Assembly: GCA_003439945.1 (NCBI GenBank)
Contig: QVRM01001782.1
Span: 2,070,731-2,134,730, forward strand
Direction: 5' to 3'
Length of the DNA: 64,000 nucleotides
Source: Dermanyssus gallinae
Lineage: Eukaryota; Arthropoda; Arachnida; Mesostigmata; Dermanyssidae
Shown piece by piece: positions 1-11,518 of this stretch. The number at the start of each line of letters is the position of its first letter. Positions within the stretch are counted from its first letter, which is position 1. Made by a program: the position numbers and the translations under genes. The notes beneath the pieces were generated by a model. That model worked only from the letters and a program-made list of their open reading frames with translations, had not been told where the DNA came from and made no database searches.

Positions 1-1
1 G

Positions 2-253
2 GTGATTCGTGGCCGCGAGGTCGTTCAGCAGCAGGCTCTACCACCCGATCCCGAACGCCAACAGCGCCTTTTGGCTATCCGAGATAAACAGCACGCCATA
101 TTTCAACGCGCCAAACGGGGCCCGCTGGAGCGCGGTTGGTCCGGTGCTAAAGCGCCTGGCCGTTCGCTGGGCCCGCCCGATCCAATCGCCGATCAAAAGT
201 TTGACGACTTCAAGAGTGTTATCATCCAGCTGAGGACGATCTCAATTATGCGG
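2..253 (+). CDS. MRPS5: MRPS5 exon A (left end cut by window)
   Basis: Reads open in frame 2 for 84 codons and ends at a CGG|GTGAGA donor. It contains the acidic/aromatic KFDDF stretch that precedes the S5 domain in mitochondrial S5 proteins. Its true start lies outside the window. Confidence 0.8.
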
Positions 254-294
254 GTGAGACCACGTCTATATATTCTGGCCCAATGGGTTTGGAC

Positions 295-332
<38 letters not shown>

Positions 333-493
333 TAAGTTATTTAGGTTGTTTTTGAGTGCCTCTAGGGCTCCTACTTTTTGCAAGGGATCATAAATTGGAA
401 CGCCGCTGGACTAAATATGTAGATCTCCGAGGAGACTATATCGATAAATATACCACGATAATGTATATTATTTTTCTATTTAATATAATGCTA

Positions 494-548
<55 letters not shown>

Positions 549-1474
549 AATCTACAATTCCAAAGCGTATTGCTTTGAATGGACCAGTAGAAAATTATGT
601 TCCAAACAATGAAAAAATAGTTACGTTTCCCATAAGCATATGTTTATTTACCTCATGATGAAGTTTCATAGCATTGCTTTCAGCTCAGCCCTTTGTAAGC
701 TGTTTGCTTCCATTATTTCTTTAACTGTGCCTGCGTCTATTGTCTTGGATTCACCGGACGCTGTTATCTAAGCATATAAAATCCCTCTCATATTGTACCG
801 GTACCTATATAGTATAAGGTGTAATATTAACTTAGTTACATAACAATCTAAACCTCCGCACACGGAGTGTTTCAACTGAGTTGTCCTCGTTCACAAGCGG
901 ATTACCAAATTCACGCGTTAACTTTTCAGGGTTATAGGGGACGCATACGTCGGCACAAGGCTGTCGTCATTGTCGGTAACGGCGCGGGTTTGTGTGGACT
1001 CGGCATTGCGAAGGCCCCCGAAGTTCGAGTAGCGCTGCGCAAAGCCAAAAACAGGGCCATCCGGCGGCAGTGCTATTTCCAGAGATATGAAGACCACACG
1101 GTTCTACATGACTTCATCAGCGAAGTCGCCTTCACAAGGGTAGCTATTGACGTCTTATTCGGAGCCTCTTTTGATTTTTCGATCCTTGCCCTAAGCTCGC
1201 TCTGGCATCTCTACCTTTCTGCAGCAGCGAATTAATTGAAGTTCTAGGAAGTGCTTGGTAGTGTACATAAGAACTTAGGCGAAAAAGGGCGAAAAGCGAT
1301 GATTACGTGGTCTCTATCATGTTTTGATGAGGCTTAAAGAAGTTACCGTCTGATTTACAGATTTCTGTCAAAAAGAAACAACGCGGTTTTGGGCTTGTTT
1401 GCCACAGGGCCATCCGTGAAGTGTGCAAATGCGTCGGTATCAAGGTAAGCGTGCACAGTTCGGTACAGATACAC

Positions 1475-1524
<50 letters not shown>

Positions 1525-4500
1525 ACGTACGCATCTGTGAGAAAACAACTAAAAAATAAGAACAGTCATCCCCACGTGAGATAGGTCGCGCAGAACTGTG
1601 CGTGCACATGGCACGATGGCTTTGGTTATATATATATATATATATATACATACATACATATATATTGAATTGGCTAGCACTGAGCACTTATTGTAGAAAG
1701 TGCTTCGTAAAGAATAACAATACTTCCTGGAACTCTACTGATTCTGTATTCCATCTATGCACTTTTAAAACACTTTGTTTTATATTTAAACAATTCAAAA
1801 CCTGGCACTTAGGAGGATTCAATGTATATAGTTTAAACATACATTTATTTATTGCATTTTTGCAGGACCTTTATGCGAAGGTCGATTCTAGGTGTACCAG
1901 GCCTGTTCCTACAATTCGCGCCTTTCTCTTAGGACTCCATAGACAGAGGACGCATCAGGTAATTATTCTGATTGGTATATATATATATATATATATATAC
2001 ATTTTAACGAAAGGTTTTAAGCTTGATTTTTTAATTTTTTTATAATGTGCTCGTAACTACAGTTGATACGCGCTTGTTTTTGCACATGGCAATTGACTTG
2101 TATTGCGGCTGATCCTCAATTATTGACGATCAGCGTGGGCTCTTGTAATGTCTGTGTTCGAAAACACACATATGTAACTTAGAGGCATTTTTAAGATCAA
2201 GCCAGTGACAGCTGCTGTGTTCAGCGGTATTGGATTTTTTTCATTTTCAATACTAAGCCCCCGCTGTAAATATTTAAAAACATTTACCAGCTGAACCTGA
2301 AGGTAACAATCCAAGAAGAAGCAATCCCGAATTCCAACATGTAACCCCCGCATCTTGACTGCCAGCAATTTGACTACATTGCGAAGTTTTAGCTCCCAGT
2401 AGAATGAGATTCCCTTGTTAACTAGTTTTTCCATAGATCCGGCTTCCGGACTTGCCGTTTGCAATAGAATATAACGTCCCACAAGGTAGTGTTCCATACA
2501 AGCATTTTCGTGCGGGTGATTGGCGATGTCCAGAAAAGACAGGGTTGGCTCTCACACACGCACACACTGTCTGTTCTCTTTACGTTTTTTTTAGGTTTTT
2601 AAGTTACAGTCCGGACTTCGTTGACTACATGACCTTTAGAGAAACATATGACTATGCTCTCGTCAAGGACACTTAAGATAATGTTAGACGCTAAGTTTGA
2701 ACTACTAGTTCCAATTAGGGCGCGTAATTCAAAATGTCAATGCTTCCAAATGTATCCAAATAATCAACATTACTATTTATCTAGGTGGTTGTGTATTTTC
2801 AAACATATGTATTTATATGCGTATATGTCTGCTCTTTTTTTTTTTTTTTTTTTTTTATAGAGGTAACTGGTAAAATGCGTTATGCACACCGGGCGACGTT
2901 GTTAAAGCCTCGGTAGTGTGGGACTCGCACCCACTAAAATCCAGTCGTCCTCTTTGCCCCTTGACGGGGGGTGGCCGCAGTACTGTCTTCTCGAGATTAC
3001 TTCGCCTGGCCACTCTTCTTGCCATTTAGGCTGCTCGGCTTTGTGCGGCGGTTATTTTCGCCTCAGAGATACCTTGTGCGAATCTTCTTACTAGAATCCA
3101 GGATTTGTGATCTTTGAGGAGCGCCTCTACAAGGGCCTGGCATGTCAGGGGGTTCTGCAGTCCTAGGTTCCGGGACAATAGCTCTCGCTCAGTGTCGAAG
3201 AAGGAGCACCGCTCATAGCAGTGCCTAACATCATCCGGCTCCCCCGAGTTGCACATGCGGCATACAGGGGAGTCAGTTTTACCGATGCGGTGTAGGTACT
3301 GAAAACAGGCACCATGGCCTGTTAACAGTTGCGCGAGTGGGTAGGTAAGCGAGCCGTGTTTGAGGCTGTACCATTTTTTAAGATCAGGAAGTATTGATCT
3401 TGTCCAATATCCAGGATGGCCCGGCTGGATTGCTTCCCATTGCTGGCTCCATTCGCTTAGTGTGTCGGTTCTGCTGACTAGTGTGCCCTCCGTCAGAACG
3501 TTGGTTACGGGGCTTCTTGATGCCAATTCTTTTACTCTCAAGTCCCAGGGAATTTGTCTGGAGAGTACCTGTACGGCTGCTGTGGAGGCCGTGCGACTTG
3601 CTCGTGTTAGGTTAAGCGCCATAGGTCTTTGGGTCTTGTTGAGAAGGCGACGTGTTGTAGCTCTTGTAGTAGTGCGCTTCTATAAGGGTGCGGCGTATAG
3701 CATGATGCTGTCTATTACTGATGCTAAGAGTCGGCGCCGAGAGTCGCTTGCCCCTCTGGTCCGTGGGAGGATTTTCCGTAACTCTGCTGAGGCTTTGGCT
3801 GCTTTTTTAGCTGCATAGCGCACATGAGGTGTTCCTGTGAGAGCTCTATCCAGGATCACGCCCATGTACTTAACCACGGGCGTGGGTGTTATTGGATGGC
3901 CTTCCAGGTGTAAATTTAGGTTGCGTGGAGGACGCTTCAGTCCGTTTAGAAGGATTGCTTCCGTTTTTTGTGAAGCCAGTTCGAGGCCAAGCGTGCGGAG
4001 GTGTTGTCGGATATCCGCCAAGGCTCCGTTGGCTGTACCTTCGAGCAAATCCTCGTCACTGGCGGTAACGATCAGTGCCAGATCGTCTGCGTAGGCGATA
4101 GAAAAAACTCCCGGGGGATGCGGCAGTCTTAGTACTCCATCATAGGTTATGTTCCACAGGGTTGGTCCCAGCACAGATCCTTGGGGAACCCCGGCAGTGA
4201 CGGCGTAGTCCACTCCATCGTATGTAGATGCTCGGTCCTTTAGATACGACGCTAGGATACGTCGTAGGTAGGGAGACACGCCTTTATTTCCAAGTGCTTG
4301 GTTTATGGCGTCCCACGAGAGCGTATTAAACGCGTTTTTGACATCAATAAGGACGGCAAGGCAGTGCGCCCGGTTTGCGATAGGTGAATTTCTTTGTGTT
4401 TCAGCTATGTTTAGAACTTTGCTGATAGCCGAGTGTGTGGAGTGCCCGGCGCGGAAACCATGCTGGTTTTCTGACAGCGCCTTCTTGTCTTCTAATTCTG

Positions 4501-7500
4501 TAACTAGTCGCCCGTTGATAATATGCTCAGCTGCCTTGGATAGGCAGGAGAGCATGCTTATAGGGCGGTATGCTGAGGGGTCTCCTTGTGGCTTCCCGGG
4601 TTTCGGGATAAGGGTAAGGCGTGCCATTTTCCAAGGCTTTGGGTATTCTCCGCTGGTGAGAATTGTGTCCATCATGCGTTTGAATACCTTTGGATGGTTC
4701 TTTAGGAGTACGCGTACTGCTTGAGGGGGGACAGCATCTGGGCCCGGCGCTTTCCCTGGTCGTATGCGTTCAGCCACTATTCTGATCTCTTGAATTGAGA
4801 TTGGCTCGAAGGAAAGATCTGAAGTTTCTTCAAAGACTATATGTCTGCTTGTGCATTTGAATATAGTGGATATATTGCTGTAACATTTTTGAAGGTTAGG
4901 AGACGTACCCTGCAACTCAAGATGCACTGCTGTATAACGCATATTCAAGGCTCAAAGTAGATTGTCAGTAATACTCTTTGGAAGTTTGTTATGTATATAC
5001 TAGGTGGCTCAACAAACTCGTAGCATACAATGCAAGCAATAGACGGGCAAAAACCACGCACATTTTATTGTTTAGTGTAGTCCCCCGCCAAAGCTCAATT
5101 GAAGAAGATCAGCCTTTATACCACAAGCAAAGTATTTAGATCCAAAATACTCGTCTACGTGGTATATCACCTCAGTTTTGCTTTAATATCTCTTTTCCCT
5201 TCTTGACTGAGACTTCTTGAGATTTCCAAATATATAATTATTTCATAGGACAGGCCCGGAGAATATAGGAATGCTCGACAATTTAGCACTTTAGTTAGTG
5301 TGCGGCGTGAAATAGGACATTCCTCTCCTGCAGACGCCGTAGCGCCAGATGGGTTGAGCTGCTCCAAGAGTGTTTCGGGATACTCCCCAGTTATCAATTT
5401 TCCTGTAGAAATGTATTCAATTAAAATAATACCTTATGCATCCCACAAAAAGGTCCTCAAAATCTTTCCGGTTGAGATGTGTTCTTTACCCTGGTGGGAG
5501 GCCTTTCGCCGCGTGCGGCCCACTCCTCTACTATTCCCGTTCTAGAATGAAGTTGTGGAGATTTTTTTTTGAGGACTAACTGGAAAATGCGGTACGCACA
5601 CGCGGGCACCATCGCAGGGAACTTGTCTGCAAGTGTGGGCCGGTAGTGTGTGGCTCCGACCCACAAAAAACAGTTATGTCCCAATCCGCGCAACCCATCG
5701 GGAACTGTATAAGCATAACTTCAAACGATCGAAGAAAGAGAGTAGTTTAAGAATTTAGCCATTCCGGGATACCCTACGGGATGATGTCATGCAGTAACGG
5801 TTTTTCTTCTCCTTGACACGCAGGTTGTTCTCCAAGGTGCAAGCAATGCGGGTCCAGTCGTCGCGTGACTTAATCATAAGCTGAATTATCGTTCCAAGGG
5901 TGCCGTCGTCAGCCCTAGGTAGACCCGCACGCTGAGAGACCCATTCCGGGCACCACAGAATTGTACGTTCAGGCGTGTCCTCTGTTCCGCTTTGGCAGTA
6001 ACTGCAGAATGGAGATGTGGTTTTCCCAATTTTGAACAAGTACGACTGGAAATCGCCATGTCCGGTAAGGACCTGAGTGATGTAGAACGTCAACTCACCT
6101 CCTGGCCGGTAGATCCAGGCCCTGGTATCCGGGATCAGGGTCCTCACCCGGTACCCGAGCGCTCCGTTCTGAATGGAGTCCCATTCGGCTTGCCAAATGT
6201 CGAGGGTTATTCCTTTCCTCCGCCTTCTCCTTTTCCGGGTCTTCCCACAAGCGACGTTGTTCATTTGCGTTCAAGTCCCAGGGGACTAGCCGGAACGGTA
6301 TGGTGTGCTGACTGTTCTATAGGCCATTGTGATACGTGGAGCAGCCACTCTTTGGGCTTTGCGTAGGGTTGCCCTGTTGTTGGCTGTGGATAGTGCGGTT
6401 GACGGCCACACCGGGGCTGCAAATAAAACTATGGACTCAGCCTCCGACATAATAAGGCGCCTTCTTGACTCCCGTGGACCATAGTTGTTTGGCATCAGCC
6501 GGGCTATCTTGTGTAAGACCTTAGTAGCCTTTTCTGCTACAAAACATATGTGGCGTGTGCCCCGTAGTCCCCTGTCTAGGTACATTCCAAGATAACGGGC
6601 GGTATTGATAATCTTGATCTTCTAATCGTCTAGAATTAGTTTCAAGATAGTGCACTTCCTTGGCACAATTGGGAGGATGCTCTCGCTTTTATTTGGCGCC
6701 AGTGTCAGGCCAACCCGCCTCATCCCGCCAGCGATCTCCGTCAGGACGTCGTTGGCTCTCAGTTCTAGTTGCTGGGGTGAGCGGGCCTGGACCACCACTG
6801 CGAGGTCGTCCGCATATGCCAGCAGTTCAGTGCCTTCTGGAAGGTCGTCTAAACGTAAGACGTCATCGTATGCCAGGTTCCATAGAAGGGGCCGTAGGAT
6901 CGAGCCCTGGGGAACCCCGGACTAATAGCCTTCACTGACTATGCGCCTCTCGCTCAGGTAGGACGGCGCAAGTAGGGCGGGACCCTCTTCTTGAGTAGTG
7001 TGTCCAAGATTACCTTCCAGGTCAGGCTATTGAATGCGTTGTTAACGTCCAGCAAAACAACCAGTAGCAAGCGCCTCTAGTCCGAGACGAGGTTGGCCCA
7101 GGGCTTCCGCCTTAGTAACCACCTGCTCTATGGCTGATAGGACTGATCGGCTCTTCCGGAACCCATATTGTGTCGGCGAGAGGAGACCGTGCTCTTCTGC
7201 AAAGCACCGCACGCGGGACTCTATTATTGATTCTACGCCCTTGGCTAGCGTGCTTACCAGGCAGATTGACCTATAGGAGTTAATCCCTTTCGGGAAGAGT
7301 ACCAGATCCGCTTGTTTTCAGGCCATGGAGAGGCAGCCGCTGCGCAGTATTCGTGTGGCTACAGTAGCCACCACATCTGGGAACTCCTTAAAGAGTACTT
7401 TCGTGGCCGAGACCGGAATGCCGTCAGAACTTGGTGCTTTACCGGCCTTCAATCTTTCCCCCGCAGTGAGTACGTCTGCCGAGGTTACCGCGGGGGTGTA

Positions 7501-8857
7501 ATCCTCGAGCGTTACTACTTCATACAATGTCCTGTCAAATGGAGGATGTTGAGGAAGGAGCTTGCTAATTACTCGGAGACGTTCATCAGGGGGAAGATTT
7601 TCCGTCTTTCTGATTCCTGGTACGCCACGTATTAACTTATAGGGCCGACCCCATGGGTCCTCCTTTAGCTCTGATAAGAACTCCCTCCAGCTAAAATCGC
7701 AAGTTGTAAAGTTGTACGACACTAGCCTTATCTATGTTGCTACGCCTTGCCCTGGTGGCGCTTTTCCTCTGGCCCAGATACAGCGTCTACGGGCTAACGC
7801 AATTTCTTTGTTCCACCAGTATTTTGGTGAGGCAGACAGGTAAAGCAACTAAGGTGTTCGTCGGCGGTTACGAATCGGCCCAAAAATCCGGATGATGCAG
7901 ATTTGGTCTTATAAGTTCCAAATTGCTCTCTAAAATGTTCACGTGGCATGCCAGTTTTTTTCCCAATTCTTAGCTCGTGCGGTGGCCACTTTGCTATAAT
8001 TTTTGTGTGCTAAAATTCTGATGCAATATTCGATTTACTACACCATAGCTAATGTTCATCTCTTTCACTATTTCGCGCAGATTTAATCAGCGGTCTATCA
8101 TCACGAGTTTGAAGGCTTCTGGCAGTTTTCCCATCCAAAGCTGTTTTTGACCGTCCAAAACATGGTTACCCTTGATGTCCGTACTACATTTCTTAAATGA
8201 CGCAATCTATTTAGTCAATCTACTGTACGCAGGTGCATTAGCTCCGTAAAGTGCTTCTATTTATGCTCTAATTTCTGTTGCAGTTAAGTCTCTCTCCGGC
8301 GCTATAGTCGGCATGGACTTTTTAAAATTGTAGGCAGGGGACTTTCTGATCCACCTATCCTGTACATACATACATAAACAGACACATTAGTCTGCATATG
8401 TTTGTGAACGCTAGGAGAAAACATTAAATGTTTCTGTCCTCCAGTAGTGAAATCTTTGCCATAGTTCTCACTTGTGTCGTTTCAACAGGAAATCGCTGAC
8501 GAAAAACGGCTGCACGTTGTGGAGTATCGACCGGAAAATAACTATTTTCCGAGGATTGTTGCCAGTCCGCAGCATGAGCCCGTACGAACGGAAGAAGAAG
8601 TCGATCCCTATGAATATTTAGACATGGACCTCATCACAAGTAAAGGCCGGCTACTAGTCCAGAAACCAAAATATGAGCCGTTCTACCGACGTCTTCCCTG
8701 TTGGCAGATCCACTTAAAAAAGACGGACAATCTAAAGAATGACCGAATTATTCGCCAGCGACTCATTTTGAAGTACGGTTCACTAAAGAGTTTTCTAACT
8801 GTACGTGAAGAAGAAAATAAGGCTAAAGCGTTAGCAGGCGGAGCGAGTGAAAATTAG
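2..8857 (+). CDS. MRPS5: Mitochondrial ribosomal protein S5 (uS5m), 5'-partial, spliced
   Basis: Encodes the mitochondrial small-subunit ribosomal protein S5 (uS5m), which helps form the mRNA entry region of the mitoribosome. Five exons join in phase 0: 2-253, 930-1139, 1361-1444, 1866-1958 and 8489-8857, giving 335 residues. The N-terminus, with the expected mitochondrial targeting signal, lies left of the window. The S5 domain is clear: an Arg-rich GRIRRHK stretch, then VVIVGNG, a KAKNRAIR motif and RYEDHTVLHD, then GFGLVCHRAI and the conserved DLYAKV and HRQRTHQ blocks. The C-terminal extension (KRLHVVEYRPE, then PRIVASP) matches animal mitochondrial S5 rather than bacterial S5. The last intron is about 6.5 kb and full of antisense retrotransposons; the other introns carry (TA)n tracts. 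An AATAAA lies 60 bp past the TAG stop. I am confident of the family; exon limits are inferred from splice consensus. Confidence 0.93.
299..328. repeat. (TA)n microsatellite in MRPS5 intron
   Basis: About 15 uninterrupted TA units just downstream of the exon A donor. Confidence 0.95.
496..546. repeat. (TA)n microsatellite in MRPS5 intron
   Basis: About 25 TA units, uninterrupted. Confidence 0.95.
930..1139 (+). CDS. MRPS5: MRPS5 exon B, S5 core domain
   Basis: Bounded by a TTTTCAG acceptor and an AGG|GTAGCT donor, 70 codons in phase 0. Holds the RNA-binding GRIRRHK and VGNGAG segments and the KAKNRA and RYEDHT motifs diagnostic of S5. Confidence 0.9.
1361..1444 (+). CDS. MRPS5: MRPS5 exon C
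   Basis: A 28-codon exon between a TTTACAG acceptor and an AAG|GTAAGC donor. Encodes the GFGLVCHRAIREVCK helix of the S5 C-terminal fold. It is too short to stand out as an ORF. Confidence 0.88.
1476..1522. repeat. (TA)n microsatellite in MRPS5 intron
   Basis: About 23 TA units, only some 30 bp after the exon C donor. Confidence 0.95.
1627..1666. repeat. Imperfect (TA)n/(TACA)n tract
   Basis: TA units interrupted by a short run of TACA repeats. Confidence 0.9.
1866..1958 (+). CDS. MRPS5: MRPS5 exon D
   Basis: A 31-codon exon after a TTTTTGCAG acceptor, ending CAG|GTAATT. Begins with DLYAKV and ends HRQRTHQ, the conserved end of the mitochondrial S5 core. Confidence 0.9.
1977..1999. repeat. 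(TA)n microsatellite
   Basis: About 11 TA units just inside the long last intron of MRPS5. Confidence 0.9.
3026..3622 (-). pseudogene. R1-like ORF2, C-terminal part after premature stop
   Basis: Continues the RT frame 19 codons after the in-frame TAG at 3680. Contains the LTGHGACFQYLHRIGK motif followed by CRMCNSGEPDD and an H..C pattern. This CCHC-like zinc motif closes ORF2 of R1-clade elements. The stop of the protein is about 170 bp before the poly(A) tail, leaving a short 3' UTR. Confidence 0.8.
3680..4948 (-). pseudogene. R1-like ORF2, reverse transcriptase part
   Basis: Encodes 422 residues of reverse transcriptase that would copy the element RNA at the nicked chromosomal target. Visible motifs in order: GKAPGPDAVPP, then a YRPISMLS block (RT motif 1), NQHGFRAG, LIDVKNAFNT (first catalytic Asp), GVPQGSVLGP, and AYADDLALIV (catalytic Asp pair). 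It ends at a TAG (3680-3682), just after LYAAPL, where related elements continue. The downstream ORF is in the same frame, so this stop is a mutation. There is no start codon of its own because the copy is truncated. Confidence 0.85.
5560..7835 (-). mobile_element. Older R1-clade LINE copy, multiply frameshifted
   Basis: A second antisense R1-like element in the same intron. A T-run near 5562 marks its poly(A) end. Pieces of ORF2 read in order on the minus strand. The pre-RT YWWN motif lies near 7815-7830, then WGRPYKLIRG (7318-7722), RT motifs in several frames, YLDRGLRGTRH (6286-6585), and the LTGHGDFQSYLFKIGK zinc-type C-terminus (5755-6264). Frameshifts and stops are frequent. It is more decayed than the neighbouring copy at 2838-4948, so it inserted earlier. 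It abuts a mariner relic on its 5' side. Confidence 0.75.
7850..8330 (-). mobile_element. Mariner-family transposase relic
   Basis: On the minus strand, broken frames give pieces in mariner transposase order. Near 8290 there is an N-terminal LTATEI segment, then YGANAPAYS with a W-less HTH region. Next come an HTH-like NISYGVV...ILHQNF segment near 8040-8090 and GRFVTADE near 7870, the residues around the first catalytic Asp. The rest of the DDE domain is missing, so the R1-like element or a deletion removed the 3' half. No terminal repeats were recognised. It lies 150 bp before the last MRPS5 exon. Confidence 0.5.
8489..8857 (+). CDS. MRPS5: MRPS5 last exon with stop codon
   Basis: Starts after a TTTCAACAG acceptor and ends with TAG, 122 codons plus stop. 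Encodes the KRLHVVEYRPE segment and a charged C-terminal tail. It is separated from exon D by 6.5 kb of transposon-rich intron. Confidence 0.9.
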   Translation, partial: EIADEKRLHVVEYRPENNYFPRIVASPQHEPVRTEEEVDPYEYLDMDLITSKGRLLVQKPKYEPFYRRLPCWQIHLKKTDNLKNDRIIRQRLILKYGSLKSFLTVREEENKAKALAGGASEN

Positions 8858-8916
8858 TATAGGTGTTGGTAATGGTGTTTGACTGATGAGTGATTAAATT
8901 TGCTTACTGTGCAGGA

Positions 8917-8922
8917 AATAAA
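8917..8922 (+). terminator. Probable MRPS5 polyadenylation signal
   Basis: A canonical AATAAA lies 60 bp after the MRPS5 stop codon on the same strand. The position is typical for a short 3' UTR. Confidence 0.6.
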
Positions 8923-8949
8923 GCATCAGTGTTTTTACTCCGTGTTCTA

Positions 8950-10790
8950 GTCATTTTTGAATATATAGATTTTACAGCAATAGGAGATCATATAACGGGA
9001 GTGATTGCTAGATATAGGATAGTATGGCGTTTGCGATTCATGTACATAGCAGCGATCTCCTATGGTTAATAGGGTTCTGCTCACGATTCGTGAGAATCCT
9101 GTTAAAGAGTTGAGGCAAAGTTCCTTCAAAACCCAGACTTGTTTGCTAGCAGTCAAATCTTTTCCGGCAAGAAACTCATCTACAATAAAATAATGAGATA
9201 GTCTCTGAAAAGCAGTTTTAACATATCATAGATTTCATCACCGGTAACGTGCGTTAGACGGGTTAGACGTCACACAAAATTATTAGCAACAACCTCAGCA
9301 TTGGCTATTTCAATTGCATGCATAGATACGCCACTCCGTAGGTTGCTCGACCTTATAGTGAAATAGATTTAAAGTCGATTGTGTTTATCAACTTAGTATA
9401 CAATAATGAGTGTCCACTCGCCGTTGGTGCTCTTCTTTACTAGGAAGTGCAATCTCGGAACAACTAATATTGCAGCACCAAGACAGACGCCAGAAACAAA
9501 TTCTAAACGTAAATTTGAGCAAAATATTTGCACAAAGAAAGGTGCCACTAAATTGCACCATAATAGACGCCACCGTATTTTGTAATACTTAAGACATATT
9601 AAAACTGGCAATCTATTCGCTCATTCGTTCTTCAATGTCTACGCGTGCCTAAGAATAACATGTTTGCGTGAACGGTTAGTCAAATGGCTCTTTAGATTGC
9701 AGACGCAAGCGCTCAGTTATCTACACCAGCATCGCTGAAGCATTTAATAAGAACAGGCAGCTTGGAAGGGTCCCCACGAGATCGGATGCTTATGAAAGTC
9801 AACTTTGTGGTCAGCAAGCGCGTTCCGATACAGCCGTTCGGGCCGCCAGAATCACCATAAGTTAAACGCGTGTTAGACAATCCCATACATTCAGAAATAA
9901 TAAATGCATACAATAGAAAAGTACTGAGCGTGCCGAGTAACCTAATCGTGCAATGCTGATAGCACATTGCCCGATTGAGTTCTTAAGACATCACTGCTCA
10001 ATTTTCCTAATTGACCAAATACGACGTTGATTTAAAAAAATGTTATTGCGCGATTTGATACATTATACATACAAATAACCTTACTAATTAGTATACACGT
10101 TGCTGATCGTTACTGTTGTCGAATGCTACTTTATGCAGGCGCGACTTTTGAGCAGTGTCTGCATTGGCCCTTGAAATAGTAGGATTTGTTCGCTTTAAAG
10201 TGCTACATCTGATAATCGCAAAGGAATTTGCTTTCTCTGCAGACAATACGGCCAACATGGGATAGGCTATATTAGGTATAGTGCATTGACTGAGGTCACA
10301 AGTATGTTTATAATCGACCCTCGAATATCTAAATAACGATAATCGCAATCTTAAGCAAAACTTAACTCATAGGTGCGACACGGTCGTATTTATGCGTATA
10401 TTATTTAAATATGGTTGTTCGTCAAAACTTATATTGGTAATAGAGATATGCCTCGAATTGGCTTAGACTGATATCGTATGCCTACTACAGACGTATTTAC
10501 TGGAAAACTGTTTTTGTTCTACCAGGCCTACACGCTACATTTAACTAAAATGAACGAATATAATAGATATTACCGCGTCTTGCAAAATACATCAAGTCTC
10601 CCTTCACTGATGTGCATCTTTTCCATCATCTCCTCCATCGATCTGGTAAAGAATGAAATCCGTTTCTGTAAATATTTCTATGCTAAGGCTCAGAAACATT
10701 ATAAAAAACTATATTTGTATAGGATCTCGGGACTACGCTTCGAGATAATGATGTTACATATAAGCTGTATGCAGGCATCTTAATATCTAT
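8950..10790. other. Intergenic DNA without recognised genes
   Basis: Lies between the MRPS5 polyadenylation site and the first LINE fragment. Only short unrecognised ORFs occur on both strands. I see no tRNA, repeat or transposon protein motif. Confidence 0.6.
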
Positions 10791-10799
10791 GTAGAGACA

Positions 10800-11110
10800 A
10801 AAATGACAACAACATAGCTCTCATACAGAAAGCGATTGATGCTGTATCCCAATGGGCGGAGGAAAACCGCATGAAAATATCTACTTCCAAGTCTGCCGTT
10901 CTTAAGACAATGTCAGATACTATTCAGTGCCCCACCCTGAAGTCTCACTCCACAAAGACCTTGGAGTAATTTTCGATCGCCAAATGAAGTTTAGACCTCA
11001 CGTGGCTGAGGTTGTCAAAGCCGCGTCTCAAATGTGTAATCTCATAATGCGGTCCTTCATTATACAGGATCATAATGTGTACTTAAAGCTGTATCAAACC
11101 TTAGTGGTAC
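10800..11110 (+). mobile_element. CR1/L2-like LINE fragment, RT thumb region, + strand
   Basis: In broken frames the + strand reads WAEENRMKIS with STSKSAVL, then KDLGVIFDRQMKF and KLYQTLVVPK. This is the classic RT palm-to-thumb segment of CR1/L2-type LINEs. It is oriented opposite to the large LINE block that follows, and is an old fragment with at least one frameshift. Confidence 0.6.
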
Positions 11111-11139
11111 CAAAGTGGACTTATTTGACGGAGGCCGAT

Positions 11140-11290
11140 ACTTTGTTCCAGTAGGAGGCCCCAATGTTTCTAATTGAAAGCTTTGACTGGTTGGAGTTGG
11201 CGTGTGACAGATAAGCAAGTTTGATGCGTTACCCCTTGTAGATATGGGTGTTGCTGATGTTGCCAAACTATATAAGTTTGGATGCACTCA
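11140..11290 (-). mobile_element. C-terminal remnant of the CR1/L2-like family
   Basis: Minus-strand reading HPNLYSLATSA, TRGNASNLLI and TPTSQSF resembles the C-terminus of the copy at 11519-11992 (HHPNLVGLIESA, TRGLASHLLI). It may be the displaced 3' end of the older copy at 13620-17560, into which the younger copy inserted. Confidence 0.45.
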
Positions 11291-11518
11291 AAAGAGTATA
11301 CACTTTATTTCAACTACGAGACATTGATATATGATATGATATGACGTTTATTCATTCTTAATTGTAGTTTCTCATTTGTGTTACAACTTCATATAGCCAC
11401 AGGCTAGTGCGAAGCATATGTACAAGCTACAGTAAGATTTTATACATTATCACCGTAGTATCTCGTGTTATTGCAATTATTTATCTATAGATTGTGTACA
11501 TAATTACATAAATATGGT

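Larger units (their letters stand above)
2838..4948 (-). mobile_element. R1-clade non-LTR retrotransposon (LINE), 5'-truncated
   Basis: Antisense to MRPS5 in its last intron. A run of about 20 T at 2838-2858 is the poly(A) tail of a minus-strand copy, so this is a target-primed insertion. The coding part is the RT and C-terminal region of ORF2. It carries the GKAPGPDAVPP block before RT, the NQHGFRAGHST motif, the catalytic AYADD box in place of the usual FADD, and the LTGHG plus Cys/His-rich C-terminal region typical of R1/TRAS-type elements. The endonuclease and ORF1 are missing, so the copy is 5'-truncated near 4948. Only one in-frame stop interrupts the frame, so the insertion is fairly young. 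Confidence 0.85.
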
